Source of the DNA: Schizochytrium sp. TIO01
Lineage: Eukaryota > Sar > Bigyra > Thraustochytrida > Thraustochytriidae
Length of the DNA: 64,000 bases
Assembly (NCBI GenBank): GCA_004764695.1
Contig: SMSO01000014.1
Location: forward strand, 2,617,148-2,681,147
Direction of reading: 5' to 3'
In this document: in pieces, positions 44,670 through 55,980 of the stretch
Numbering within the stretch: the stretch's first letter is position 1
How the letters are laid out: every line of letters starts with the position of its first letter
Notes under the pieces: model-generated
Database searches by the model: none
Told to the model about the DNA's origin: nothing
The model's input: the letters and a program-made list of their open reading frames with translations, nothing else
Program-made: the position numbers and the translations under genes

Positions 44670-47600
44670 ATGAGCGGCGGCACACAAATGTCCCAAGACA
44701 GTACTATCCCAGAAGACGCTCCCGCGCCGATTCCAGAAGAGACAAACTCTGCAGCTAATACTACACAAACAAATATGGACGCACCAAGAAGACCGTTGGA
44801 CAGCCGGCTTGTGTCATTTCATGATGCCGCACCAGAGGGGCTCACTGGCCCCGATGGAAACCCGCCTACACTTGCAGCTCTTGCAGTGGCAGAGACCGCT
44901 GTGAAGGTGGCCTCCACCAACCACTTCACTACAACGGCAAACTCATTTGAGAATCATAGCGCGAGCAACCTTGGTGCTGCCAACGCAAGTGACGCAACCA
45001 CTGCAAACTCAACAGCGTACTCTGGAGCTCCTGACTCCGCAAAAGCGTCTGAGCGCGCAAGAAAGCCGCCAGACAACGAAGGGCTCGGGGGACCTGACGA
45101 TGACGATGATAACGAAAATGAAACTATCAATAACAAACGCAAAAATAAGATTGTGGACAAGTCACCCACAGGGCGCTATGTTCGATTCAACGACCTTTTG
45201 GGCGAGGGCGCCTTCAAGAAGGTTTATCGAGCATACGATACTACGCAGGGTGTTGAAGTCGCGTGGAACCAAGTCAAGGTCAGTCGAATGTCTCCAGCTG
45301 CAAGGCAGCGTGTGGTACAAGAGATGAAAATTCTTCAAGAGCTTGACCACCCCAGCATCATTCACTTCTTCAGCTCCTTTCTTAATAAGGATGCAGAAGC
45401 TGTTGTCTTCATCACGGAGATGATGGCTTCAGGTACTTTGAAAGAGTTTATACAGAACCGCCCTGTGCTTTTGCGCATTGTCAAGCGCTGGTGTAGGCAT
45501 ATCTTGCACGCTTTAATCTATCTGCATGACCACGACCCGCCCATCATCCACCGTGATCTCAAATGTGACAATATTTTCATCAATGGATCCACAGGTGATA
45601 TTCGTATTGGCGATCTCGGACTGGCATCGTGGCAGCGCCAAGGTGCTGCTAGAACTGTCCTTGGAACCCCAGAGTATATGGCTCCGGAAATGTTCGAGGA
45701 ACTATATGATGAGCAGGTTGATATCTACGCTTTTGGTATGTGCGTGCTGGAAATGATCACCAAGGAAACACCTTTTATGGAGTGTCAAAGCGCCCCGCAA
45801 ATTTATAAAAAGGTGATTGCAGGAATCACACCGGCATGTTTTGATCGTGTTATTGAAGGACCTGCAAAAGACTTCATCTTTCAGTGCATCAAGATGCGGC
45901 CCGCGGGTGAGAGGAGACCGAGCGCCCAGGAGCTTCGCAAGGACCCATTCCTGCAAAAACGAGATGATCCTGCTGATGATATCGATTGCCAAGAGCTTCT
46001 AAAGTCTGACGTTGCACCTACGGATAAGCGCTCTGACTCTCTCGGATCACTGCCACGGGGAACTGCTGAGCTACCCATGCCTCCCACACAGGAGTATTCC
46101 AGGTCTCGCTCTCGCCGCGACTCCAGCCCTGTGCACCCACGCAATACTGAAGAGCCTCCATCGTCTGCTGGTTACGGTGAGGAACCACGATCCACCAAGT
46201 CGATGATGTCTGCAAAATCTACCGGATCTCCAACAGAAACTGAAGAGGATCGCAGCGAGACGAGCGGCATGAAGCTCTCGTCGGTGCGCGAATCTTCAAA
46301 CACTCATCAAAAGGCACCCTTGTCACCAAAGAGTGACACGGAAGTTCACGAATTTCCAATGACAGCTTCACCAAATCTAGGGCCAAGCGCTGTCTTTGAT
46401 GACAATGCATCGGTTGGGGCTGTTTCTCTCCCCCCACCCTCTACATCGCCAGTTCCTAATGGATCATCTTCAGTCCACAGCACAGACACTGCTCCTCCCT
46501 CCAGTACTGTCATTCCACCCAACATGATGCAGGATCGTACGCAAGGTGCTTCGATGCCCCCTCCTGCTGCGCCTGGAACCGCCAAGAAGACTCGCGTGAT
46601 GATTGGCAGGGGCATATCAGTCGAAGCCCGCTTCAATGGCGAGGGTGAGTGGTACCCTGGAAAGATCCAAGATCTCAACAACGATAGCACTATTGCAATC
46701 AAGTATAACGACCAGCGTTTTGAACCCCGCGTAAGTGCTGATCTCATTCGGGTGCGTGCGGATGATGGGCGTACTTTCATTCTCGCAGATGTTTTGAAAC
46801 AACCACGAAAGACCCTTGATAATGGGGACATTCAACCAGCGGAAAACACTGTACAAGCCCTGGATGGCTCACATCGTAAGGTGATGGTGGTTCCAGTATC
46901 GCCCATTTCTCCAGGTGAGGTGATGTCTCCTAGAACAGCGGATCAAGGCCATCAGTCTCTGGGCATTGGGTCTCGATCTACGTCAACTGGAACTGGTTTC
47001 GCTGGAGCACCAGAAACAACTGGCAATGTGGTAAAGAATGCACCTCAACAGCAGCAAATGGCACCTCCACAGCAAATCCAGCCGCCGCCGCCGCAGCAGC
47101 AGCAGCAACAACAACAACAACAGGCTCCCATGCTGGCGCCAGGTCGTCGTACAACACCTGTTCCGCCCTCCAGTCAAGCTCAAGGGAGCCGCCCGGCTAC
47201 TGCGCAGAGTGCCAAGATGCAACAACCTCATAGCCAGCAAGCACCCCCCGGAAGTGCTGATGTGCCACAGCAAAATAATGACCCTAGGTCAACACTGAAA
47301 CGACAAGTGTCAACAACTTCTTTGACATCTCAGGCATCGTCAGCTTATGCACTTGGTACTTATTGGCGCATCATCTGCACTGGGCCCATGGAAAACCAAA
47401 GCCCTGATCAGCTTAACATTCGCTTCACTCTCCGGGATACAGTTACAAAAACGAAACAAACCGCTCAATTCTGCTATGATCTCAATAGCGATGAACCTGG
47501 TGCGTTAGCAACAGAATTAATCGATGAGATGAGGATCGCTGCAACAGAGCATGATACTATTGCTCAAAAGTTTGCTTCGTTTGTTCAGGAGTATCGTCGT

Positions 47601-49007
47601 TATCGTGAGACTCCGCCATCACAGCCAGGCAGCCCAAAAGAGCCTTTTCGCCTTGCTGCGGAGCAGAAGTCACTTCCTGCTGCCCTGGCTGGCATGTCTG
47701 CTGGTGTATCTGGTGTATCTGGGATTGTGAATAATCCTGCCACCCTTTCTCCAAGCATGGGACCCGGAACTTCACAAACGCCTCCTCTCGCTCAATTTCA
47801 GCACCCGCAGCAGCGTCAACCCACAATTCCCGGGCAGCCACAACAACAGCAACAACAGTATCAGCAACAACAAACCCCTATGGCTCAGCAAGCTCCTCAG
47901 CAAGCTCAACAACAGTATCAACAGCAGCTTCCTAAGGCTCAGCAGCAGCAGCAGCTACCTAGACCACCTATGCCCTCGGGAGAATTTGAGGGCACAGATA
48001 TCTTCCTAGGTATGCCACCTGCAGTATTTGGAGAGAGCCAACAAGATTTGGCTGCCTTTGATCGGTTACTTGATGAGGAAAAAGTCCGCTACGAGGAATT
48101 CCACGCGGAGTACAAACGAAAGATAGATGAAATCAACAAGCTTCGAGAGATGGCACAACGGCAGACGCAAACTGTCCAGTCTGGTCAGGCGAATGGTGTA
48201 AACGGAGGAGGGGGCTACGTTTCTAATACACCCGAAGGAAACTTGCCTCATGTTGAAAACTCAGATAATATGGCCGAGCCTGAAGCAGCATCGGTGGGCG
48301 TGATGCCTCCTCCTCCAACAAGACAAATTCTTTTTCATCCCAACGAGCTAGCTCTTGTTTCTGCAGATACTGATTTGATAGATCCTGATCCAGATGATCA
48401 ATCTGAAGAAGCGAGGCAATGGCGACGACTTCTTGCTGAGCATCGCCAGCGTCAAAAGAAAGAGATGATTAAACTGCAAAAGGCTCGGGAGGCAGCCGCA
48501 GCTGAGAAAAAACTGTTTGATGTCGATAACTTGTCCTTATCAGAGGATGGCAACAAATCTAAAACAAACACGTCTCTGAAGGAGCAGATGCGCCAGCGCA
48601 GTCTTGCGGGTTATCCGCGACTCTCTTCAGAAGGAAGCAACAGCAGTTTTACTCTGAATGCTGCTGGGCCTGGCGCCGCAGTTCCGCCAACTGCAGCTGC
48701 TATCAATCATGGATCGACCAGCGGAATGGTAATTGCTGGTATGCTTGGGCAAAGCGTAACTTCGCAGCAGCAGCCGCCGCTTATGGTAAGTGCAACAACA
48801 ACAACCCAACCGTATTTTCTCGGGGATTCGTCTGCAGTTCAGGGCTTCGTGCAGACCTCTTCGCAGCCTTTTCAAGAACCACTCACAGCAAGTCACATGC
48901 CGGCATTGCATAATCAAATACAGGGCCAGCCGCAGCTGTCGCAGCCGCCGCAACAACAATCTCTTAACCAGGTGCCGCAAGCTGCTCCAGCTGCACCGCA
49001 ACAACCT

Positions 49008-49043
<36 letters not shown>

Positions 49044-49211
49044 CCTCAGCAGCAGCAACAACAACAACCTCAGCAGCCAACAGCAACAGCAACAGCAGCA
49101 GCAACCTCAGCAGCCCCAACCAACTCAACCGCAACACGCTCAGCAGCCACAAGGGCAACTGGGACAACCTCAAATTGTCCCTCCATCCCAAGTGGCCTCT
49201 GTACACCCTAG
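44670..49211 (+). CDS. WNK: WNK ('with no lysine') protein kinase with Tudor-like insert
   Basis: 1513 residues as read, intronless, ATG 44670. The kinase domain spans about residues 167-430. The glycine loop is GEGAFKKVY with the catalytic lysine K183 inside the loop, and the usual beta-3 lysine position is N200 (VEVAWNQVK). Both define the WNK family; Asn there is as in plant WNKs. Also HRDLKCDN (catalytic D296), DLG with D315 instead of DFG, and GTPEYMAPE. A compact Tudor/MBT-like segment (VEARFNGEGEWYPGKI..., about 645-700), a PF2/OSR1-like autoinhibitory domain (YWRIICTGP..., about 895-960), coiled coils and long Gln-rich tracts follow. WNKs sense chloride and osmotic state. At 49077 the poly-Gln frame seems shifted: the +1 frame continues Gln/Pro-rich to a TAA at 49236, while the annotated frame becomes Thr/Ala-rich and stops at 49211. 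Confidence 0.92.
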
Positions 49212-49236
49212 TACGGTTCCTGCCTCCCAGCAGTAA

Positions 49237-50251
49237 CCGTGTCATTTCTTTTCATTCTGTGTCATCGTTTTTGACTTGAGAAACGAGCCTGTAGGTAGTC
49301 ACCACTCTAATAATACTATAATGACCACAAATTGAGGTCACTTGCTGCGAATTTCAATGCTCGTGATTCTCGAGATTATATAACTTTTTTGCCTGACATG
49401 TCCATATGCCTTATTTATCTGTGTTATCCCACTTCAACATAGCGAGTGTGTACTTAAGCACCTCTGCATTAATATGATAGCACATTGTTATCATGCTGGC
49501 CAGATTGCTGGTTGGCTTTTCACTTATGCATTTAGGTCTGAACGATCTCAGAAAACCCTTGCCGTATGATATTAACCTGCAGATTCAGTAATTACACCGT
49601 GGCAACTGTTGTGCATGTCAAAGTACGTCTTTAGTTTTGAACGTTCTATAAAGCTGCATCCATGTCACAGATCCAAATCTTTAGTCTCTTTATCTGTAGA
49701 AAAAAGAAAAAAAGAAACAAAGAAAAAGCTATTGATGCAAAACGCAGATACCGTGCCATGACCTCGGTTTTGTTTTGCTTGACTGAAGGACTAAAAAATA
49801 AAGCATAGCTGATGAAGAATGGTTTGTCAAGGTAATGTTCCCTTCTTGTTTACCATAGCACTCACTAGTCTGCTAGTCATCATGATAGTGTTGTGTTAGT
49901 TATTCTTTTAGCTTGCCATTAATTCCAAATTTCCCGAGAAACGATCTTAATTCTGCCATAGCAAGCTCATCTTCAAGATTCCGTTCATCATAACCTACCA
50001 AAAAAGAAAGGAATAAAGATTTTCTTCAATTAAAGAAGGTCTCTTTCCTTCTTTTTGTAGGCTAGTATTTGTTCAATCAAGAATTCAATCAAGGTTTTGG
50101 TTGATCAGCTGGCCCGCCAGCACAGCCTGCAAAAGCCTGATACCGCGACTTCTGGTGTCTGCGGGCGCAGAATCACTGCCTCAATAAAAGTGTTAGCTAC
50201 TATCGACACTCGCACAAGAAAAGTTGTTGAGAAGCTAACGGCGAGGTTAGA
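49237..50251. other. Intergenic: WNK 3' region and promoter of the tail-anchored protein
   Basis: AT-rich. Short frames here lack ATG or recognisable features. The part next to 50252 is presumably 5' UTR. Confidence 0.5.
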
Positions 50252-50741
50252 ATGGATGGGACTGAAAAGCTGGAAAGCAACCTCAATGCGCAAGATGAGT
50301 CACTCAAACACGTAAAGGAGACCTCTGCGGCAGCAAAGAATCCTCTAAATAAGAATCGGACGTCCATTGTAAGTTAACGGCGGAGGAACCACCTAAAATC
50401 AAATGCCCATGCAATGAGTTTTTGTGAAGCTGAAGGGAAGAACTGCTGACTGCTTGAGAACATCATTTTTAATATCGGATCTCCACACACAGGAACTTCT
50501 TGATACAGAGACGTCTCGCATTCAACGAGAGCTGGAACGTGAACGAGCTCAGTTGAAAATTCAAGAGCAACATCTTGCAGAGGAGCTTTCTCGCCTGAAA
50601 CAGAAGTCAGAGCAAGCATCTTCGAAAGAAATTGTGTCGGAGAGAACTGTTCGAGCTGGAAAACGCATACTTATTTTCATGATTATTGTTCGTTTATTTA
50701 TCAGGATATGGCGGCGCTTTATTCTTAAGGGTAAGACCTAG
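50252..50741 (+). CDS. Small tail-anchored coiled-coil protein, two exons
   Basis: Not recognised as a named family. Exon 1 is 50252-50368 (39 codons, MDGTEKLESN...), followed by a GTAAGT donor. The intron is 124 bases and ends in CACAG at 50492. Exon 2 is 50493-50741, in phase 0, giving 121 residues. The second exon encodes a heptad-rich coiled coil (IQRELERERAQLKIQEQHL, LAEELSRLKQK) and ends with a hydrophobic segment (ILIFMIIVRLFIRIW) flanked by Arg/Lys. That is a C-terminal tail anchor as in SNARE-like or adaptor proteins. The final exon contains GGTAAGACC just before the stop, so a further splice is possible and the C-terminus may differ. The 3' end lies about 210 bases from the convergent R3H gene. 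Confidence 0.6.
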
Positions 50742-50953
50742 AAGATTTAATATGGACTTCGACCCTGGCCCGGGATGGCTGACTACTGCCTTGTGAAAAC
50801 CCACTCTCCATGCTCAACCCAAATGACATCTTTGAAGTGTTGTTTTCTTGCCCGAAGGAAGTATGAAGCAGCTTTTATGCCCATAAGTTTTGTCGATCTA
50901 GATGGTGAAATATTATGTTTTATATGATTCTAGCTTGTTTTTTCATTCTCTAC

Positions 50954-53900
50954 CTAATTGTCGTCATCGGAATCGCTGTCAGCCAAGTCGTCCCACAAAG
51001 TATTCTGAGATTGACCAACAGCTCCGTTTGCGTTCTTTTGTCTTCCTTGCTGCGGCCTTCTTCCCCGAGAAGAAGAGCCACCACCGGCAGCTTCTTCATC
51101 TGAATCCCACCCAGTATTTGTGGCAGTGCGGGCCTGCTCTTGGAAACGAGCAGCACGAGACTGGAGACGCCGCTCCTCACGTTTGCGTCGATTTTCAGCC
51201 AGGTCTGTGGCAGACTGCATACGCAGTTGGTGCAATGCCCAATCATCTCGAACCGGCCACCATTGGACTTGCTGCCAGGCAATTGGCCCAAGCTTGTTTT
51301 CGCGCTGGGCCTTGAGGTAGCACAATGTCTTGCGTGCAATGGTTTTATCCGAGAACTCAAGAAGTACATTTTCACCGTCTAATGTTCGGACATGGAAAGT
51401 GCTGCGGCGAGCCACATTCTCGAGAGCGCTGGTGACAGAATTTGAAGAGATGCGGCCACCACCAGAAATCTCAGTAACACCCCAAATTGCAATAGAGTTT
51501 TCGCCTAGCGCCTCGTGACTTCGTTGGCGCACAAGTGTCGGAGCACTGTTTGAATAATCCCCCTCCTCCGCTGCGAGCAGGTTGCCAAATTTCAGAATAG
51601 CTTGAATAACGGTCATCTCTGGTTCCAATGCATTAGGCGTCTTTTGCAGAACAATATGTCGGTTCGGCTCCGGGTCGATTGATGAGGTATGCAAACCGTA
51701 ATAGTCCTGCGCGAGTTTGTGGAAAAATCGACGTGTTTCAGTGCGCATCACTGGCAACGATTTCGTGCGAACGGTTGCTGGTCCACGCAGAAAGCTCACA
51801 AGCTCCCCTTCAATCCGACCTACCAAATCCATACCGATACGACGAGCTTCAGCAACAAAACTTGGCATGTAAGGGCACAAGTATCCATCTAGACTTGCAG
51901 AGAGCATAGATGAGCCTGAAGCTTCCACTTCACGAGATCGTGGATCAATGCCTTGACTTGAAAGAACTTGTTCGCGAGGCATTGCGTTCCCAAAGATTGA
52001 CTGGTTCGAGCTTGGGCGAAGCGATTGCATTTGCGAATTAGATGGTGCAGTACGCGATTGTAGTGATAAGCGAGGTCGACTTTCGTCTGTCTGCGACTGA
52101 CCAAAGGCACGGGTTCCGGAGGACAATGATTCAAAGCGAGATGATGGTCTTGACAGCGCAGCAGGTGCAGCAGGTGCAGCAGGTGCCGATGAACCAACAA
52201 TAGAAGCCATAGATGGCCCAGCACTTGCGCTTGAAGCACCCCATGCGCCAGGCACTGTAACTGGTCGAGGGCCAGCACCAGCCTGTTGAGCTGGGAAGCT
52301 ATCCATAGAGGGTACTGATTGGCTAGCCCCGCCGGGGCCACGCCCAGGCCACGAGGGCGCACGGGGCTCCATCACACGAGGCACACCTTCGGGTGCAAGA
52401 GCCGGGGCCTGGGGGCGCTGGTACATTGTGACAGCATTTGCATCTCCAGCAGATCCAGAGGGAAGTTCGGGGAATTCGTTGACATCTTCAATACCTGATG
52501 TTTCCGTCACATTCCATTCGTTGTCATCAATAACGTGTAAGTTACCTTCCCGGTGAACCGATGCGTCTGTGCGACGTTGCCCATGAAATCCAGGGTTTGC
52601 TTCTCGCCGCGACTGTGCGATATGCGCTTGCAAGTCTTCTTGATAAGTGTCTTGGTCGCGAGACGAAAAATTGAACATCGAGCTCATCAGAACAGTGGCC
52701 TCCCGGCGCAACGCAGTAGCTCGTCGTTCCATATTTTCATCCTGATTTGCGCCACGACTACTTTGAGCAGATCGAATCATCAGCGCTTTACTCAGATCAA
52801 ATGCATCAGTCACTCGAGCGGCTGGAAGACGATTTTCCATCAAATATTGATCGAGGCGTATGCAAGTTTGACGTGTGAGCGGCTGACGATTGTTCGGGTT
52901 GCTAAAGTTTCCTGTTGAAACAATATAGTGTGCAAGCATTTTTCCATCGAAGTGCTGCTTAACCTCGGTTGTGCCTTCACCAGACGAGTTGTTTACTTTA
53001 ACAATAATAGTAAAAGGAGGATAGGGAAGATCTGATAGAGAGTCCATGGAGATTGGATCAATATCAGTAAGACTTCTCCACCACTTGTCTTCTTTAGCCT
53101 TCTTTTTATTCTTTCTGTTGTTATTGTTGCTCTTCTCATTCCGAGAACTATTATCTTGCTTTTTCCCCTGGTTAGGCCGGGTGGCATCTCCTCCGTTGCG
53201 TCGACCATTGCTCTTGCTGTTCTCGTTTTTCGCTGCGCCAGCACCCTTGGCAGATGCTCCCGTAGCACCTGCAGAGACTACAACCGCAGCTTTCTCCTGC
53301 TCCTGCTCGTCATCTGTGAAATCTTCCAAATCGGCTTCAGTAGATGAAAGACTGCCCACAGAGGTGTTGTCGTACAAGAAGAGCTTTTCAGCCTGCCTGT
53401 TAGAAGCGCTAATGCAGAATTCCTCCATGGGATTCCGCTTGTCACTTTCCTCCAGTTTGGCCACCACGCTCCGCAGTTGAGGCAAGATTTTTTGGTGCAA
53501 AAGTTCACTTGCTTCTTCGCGTTTATCATTACCTTTGGCCAAATAGAATGATTTCCGAAGGTCCAGCAAGCTTTGTTGTTCAGTGAGGAGCTCTTCACGT
53601 AGCTCCGCATTTGAAACGAGCTCAATCTGGTCCTGCAGAGTCTGCAGATGTCCGTTCATTTCACCTTCAGGGCTTCGGTAAGCAGTAGGACCACGGCTTC
53701 GAGCCGGTCGACCTCCCCGTCGACTTTGGCGCTGCTGACCTCGCTGCTGATTTCCGGGCTGTTTTCCAACCCCAGAGTTGTTCTGCTGAGCATTGTTGCT
53801 ATTGTTGTTGCTGCTGCCGTTGTTATCATTGTTGTTACCGCGCCGACGGCTGCCACGTCCTCCGCTACGACCGCGACCTCGACCCCCTTGTCCACGATTT

Positions 53901-53956
53901 TGCCCAGACTTTGAGGCACTTTGTGCTCCAGAAGCCGCTGAGGCGCTTTCGACCAT
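50954..53956 (-). CDS. R3H-domain protein with RING/U-box-like segment and RGG-rich N-terminus
   Basis: 1000 residues from ATG 53956 (MVESASAASG). The frame upstream starts at GTG 54052 and is not used. N-terminus: Gly/Arg-rich (RGRGRSGGRGSRRRG), typical of RNA binding, then poly-Asn and Gln. A helical segment follows (about 85-200). At about 297-370 is a cysteine-free RING/U-box-like fold candidate (DIDPISMDSLSDLPYPPF, later HFDGKMLAHYIVSTG and NPNNRQPLTRQTCIRLDQYL); the pattern 'DPI...L..LPYPPF' recalls U-box loops. At about 700-770 there is an R3H domain (RRFFHKLAQDYYGLHTSS, then PEPNRHIVLQKT), which binds single-stranded nucleic acid. The C-terminus is basic, then acidic (DDLADSDSDDD). 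Probable RNA-binding protein of the cytosol, perhaps a ubiquitin ligase; the latter is inference. It shares a divergent promoter with the Kelch gene. Confidence 0.8.
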   Translation of the reverse strand: MVESASAASGAQSASKSGQNRGQGGRGRGRSGGRGSRRRGNNNDNNGSSNNNSNNAQQNNSGVGKQPGNQQRGQQRQSRRGGRPARSRGPTAYRSPEGEMNGHLQTLQDQIELVSNAELREELLTEQQSLLDLRKSFYLAKGNDKREEASELLHQKILPQLRSVVAKLEESDKRNPMEEFCISASNRQAEKLFLYDNTSVGSLSSTEADLEDFTDDEQEQEKAAVVVSAGATGASAKGAGAAKNENSKSNGRRNGGDATRPNQGKKQDNSSRNEKSNNNNRKNKKKAKEDKWWRSLTDIDPISMDSLSDLPYPPFTIIVKVNNSSGEGTTEVKQHFDGKMLAHYIVSTGNFSNPNNRQPLTRQTCIRLDQYLMENRLPAARVTDAFDLSKALMIRSAQSSRGANQDENMERRATALRREATVLMSSMFNFSSRDQDTYQEDLQAHIAQSRREANPGFHGQRRTDASVHREGNLHVIDDNEWNVTETSGIEDVNEFPELPSGSAGDANAVTMYQRPQAPALAPEGVPRVMEPRAPSWPGRGPGGASQSVPSMDSFPAQQAGAGPRPVTVPGAWGASSASAGPSMASIVGSSAPAAPAAPAALSRPSSRFESLSSGTRAFGQSQTDESRPRLSLQSRTAPSNSQMQSLRPSSNQSIFGNAMPREQVLSSQGIDPRSREVEASGSSMLSASLDGYLCPYMPSFVAEARRIGMDLVGRIEGELVSFLRGPATVRTKSLPVMRTETRRFFHKLAQDYYGLHTSSIDPEPNRHIVLQKTPNALEPEMTVIQAILKFGNLLAAEEGDYSNSAPTLVRQRSHEALGENSIAIWGVTEISGGGRISSNSVTSALENVARRSTFHVRTLDGENVLLEFSDKTIARKTLCYLKAQRENKLGPIAWQQVQWWPVRDDWALHQLRMQSATDLAENRRKREERRLQSRAARFQEQARTATNTGWDSDEEAAGGGSSSRGRRPQQGRQKNANGAVGQSQNTLWDDLADSDSDDDN

Positions 53957-54585
53957 ATTGCACCCTTGCCCGAAACCAGAGCGGGAGATAGTCACGAAGC
54001 TCAGAAGTTTCAAAGCTTGCAGTAGATTAGACGCAATTGAACTGTCTAGCACTCGCGCAAGGATCAGGCGAGGTCTTAATATTAGCCCGACTTGATCGTG
54101 AGTTTAGTGTTCTGAAGAAGTTCTGACTTGTGTTTGTCTTTAAAAAAGTACGGCGTTCGGAATCAGCCCCCTTCGTCGACTTTACCACTGACTGGGCCTA
54201 GCCAACCAGCCCTCAAACAATCCAAAGGACTCCAGTCCTAACTTGTTTGCCTCAAATGCTCTCCTACGACCTCTCTCCGCGCGACGTTCCGCACGAAGAT
54301 TAAAGCTTTGCAAGCGCTCAAGCGCTCGGCGTCGGGGTTTGGCATCGAAGATCACTCGGCGATGGTTCCCTTCTGGTTCCTTATGGATTCTCTGAACAGT
54401 CTCTGTATGTTCTGCGGTTGTGGTACTAATGAATCTAGAGGAGGGACCAATCGTGGGTCCTATATTCGAGTCTATGTTATGTTGGGCTATAGATTCGCAT
54501 GCGAGATCCACTGATGAAAAGCGCGATCTAAGCTCCAAAGTTGAAATCGTGGGTTATCTGTGCGATTATTTGAGGTGTGGCGACC
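53957..54585. promoter_or_regulatory. Divergent promoter between R3H and Kelch genes
   Basis: The two ATG codons are about 630 bases apart, back to back. Both promoters and 5' leaders must lie within. A 118-codon minus-strand frame is present but has no recognisable features and is not listed as a gene. Confidence 0.5.
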
Positions 54586-55980
54586 ATGGGGCCCTTGAAG
54601 GTGGTGGTTCTGGTCTTAGCAGCTGCTGCTGCGTGCTTAGGCTCGGAGGGCTCCAGCAGCAGCAGCGAAACCCACCCAGGTTTGGCTGTGGATATCAGTA
54701 ACGATAGCAACGACCGTCGACCCGCGTGCCTGAAAGGAATGGCATGCACGGAGATTGGCGCCAAAGGCGAGGCCGGGAAGGAGATTTTAGTCTTTGGTGG
54801 GGAGTATAATCGCAAGAATGTTCGAAATGAAACTTGGTTGCTGCATTTAGGTCATGTAGGCAAAAACCCAAAGAACCCATGGCATTTGCTCTCCAAACCA
54901 GGCCAGGATGCTCCTAGCCCTCGCTGGAAAGCCTCTTTGACCACGATTCCCCCTGAATCATCTTCATCTCCCTCTCGCATTTTCATGTTTGGAGGATCGT
55001 CCAGCGACGAAGCCCCACGTCGTGGAGCTCCTGCCGGGGTCATGTACGATGACCTTTGGGAATTTGTGCTTGACAAGACCACTGGTCACTGGGTACGCGT
55101 CGGTCCCAAACCTTCAGCTGCAAACAACACCAAGGAATGGCCAGTTGCTCGCAGAGCTCACACCGCAGTGGCCTTTGTAACAAAGATGTTGGTGTTCGCT
55201 GGCCGTGGGCCGCAGGGCGTTTTGAGCGATTTTTGGGCCTATGACACAAAGAACAACGCTTGGGTCTCCCTACCTGAGTTTCCCGGCATGCCACGTAAGG
55301 GGCACTCCGCGTGCATGTACTTGGGTACATTTGCACCGGCTGGTGCGACATGGGCTGATGTGTGGGGTGAGCACAAGTCCAGCCCTAGTATGATAGTTTT
55401 TGGCGGCAGACACAACGATATCAAGTATACAAATGACGTGTGGGCCTTCACCTGGGATAACAACAAGAATGAGCGTGGATGGGTCCAGCTTGATGAGGGT
55501 GGGCCTTCGCGGGATTCATCTGGAGCTCGCGTGCGACCTGCTAAGCGAAACCACCACTCAGCTATTATGCGGGAAAATATCATGCTTGTGTTCGGCGGCA
55601 GGTCGTCCCATGCATCATATGCAGTTCATGATGATCTGTGGGCGTACGACGTTGTACGTTCCCAGTGGACTCAGGTAGATACCATTAACCCTGGCCAGGG
55701 TAGCCCAGGGCGTATGGAACACTGTGCAGTTCTCATGAACAACAATAAGCTTATGGCGATCGTGTCTGGCCAAGATGGGTCTTCAAATCGGCGTAATGAT
55801 GCTTGGACATTCAACCTTGAGACCGGAGTCTGGAATGAAATTGTCCCGTCTCAATGTACAGTACCCGCTTCCCGTGGTGCGATTGTTGCCTCGGTCATCA
55901 TTCTTGTCTTGGGTGCGCTTCTAATTACCTATCGGTTCTATCAATCAAGCCCGTCCCGCGGATACCAAATGATTCGTTAA
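54586..55980 (+). CDS. Kelch-repeat membrane protein with signal peptide
   Basis: 464 residues from ATG 54586 (MGPLKVVV); the frame could begin at GTG 54577, which I reject. The N-terminus is a signal peptide (VVVLVLAAAAACLG, cleavage near residue 20). About six Kelch blades follow, each with the GG doublet and Tyr/Trp spacing: ILVFGGEYN, IFMFGGSSS, MLVFAGRGP, MIVFGGRHN, IMLVFGGRSS, LMAIVSGQD, with DLWxxD/DVWAF strands. One transmembrane helix near the C-terminus (IVASVIILVLGALLITYRF) is followed by a short tail. Topology is type I, with the beta-propeller outside or in the lumen. A Kelch propeller is a protein- or glycan-binding module; the ligand is unknown. It is divergent from the R3H gene. 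Confidence 0.88.
   Translation: MGPLKVVVLVLAAAAACLGSEGSSSSSETHPGLAVDISNDSNDRRPACLKGMACTEIGAKGEAGKEILVFGGEYNRKNVRNETWLLHLGHVGKNPKNPWHLLSKPGQDAPSPRWKASLTTIPPESSSSPSRIFMFGGSSSDEAPRRGAPAGVMYDDLWEFVLDKTTGHWVRVGPKPSAANNTKEWPVARRAHTAVAFVTKMLVFAGRGPQGVLSDFWAYDTKNNAWVSLPEFPGMPRKGHSACMYLGTFAPAGATWADVWGEHKSSPSMIVFGGRHNDIKYTNDVWAFTWDNNKNERGWVQLDEGGPSRDSSGARVRPAKRNHHSAIMRENIMLVFGGRSSHASYAVHDDLWAYDVVRSQWTQVDTINPGQGSPGRMEHCAVLMNNNKLMAIVSGQDGSSNRRNDAWTFNLETGVWNEIVPSQCTVPASRGAIVASVIILVLGALLITYRFYQSSPSRGYQMIR

Noticed and set aside
48627-49245. Minus-strand poly-Leu frames
   Set aside because: Antisense shadow of the CAG/CAA tracts in the WNK gene.
53957-54052. GTG start 32 residues upstream in the R3H gene
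   Set aside because: The first ATG at 53956 fits better. The 32-residue prefix has unlike composition and no homology that I recognise.
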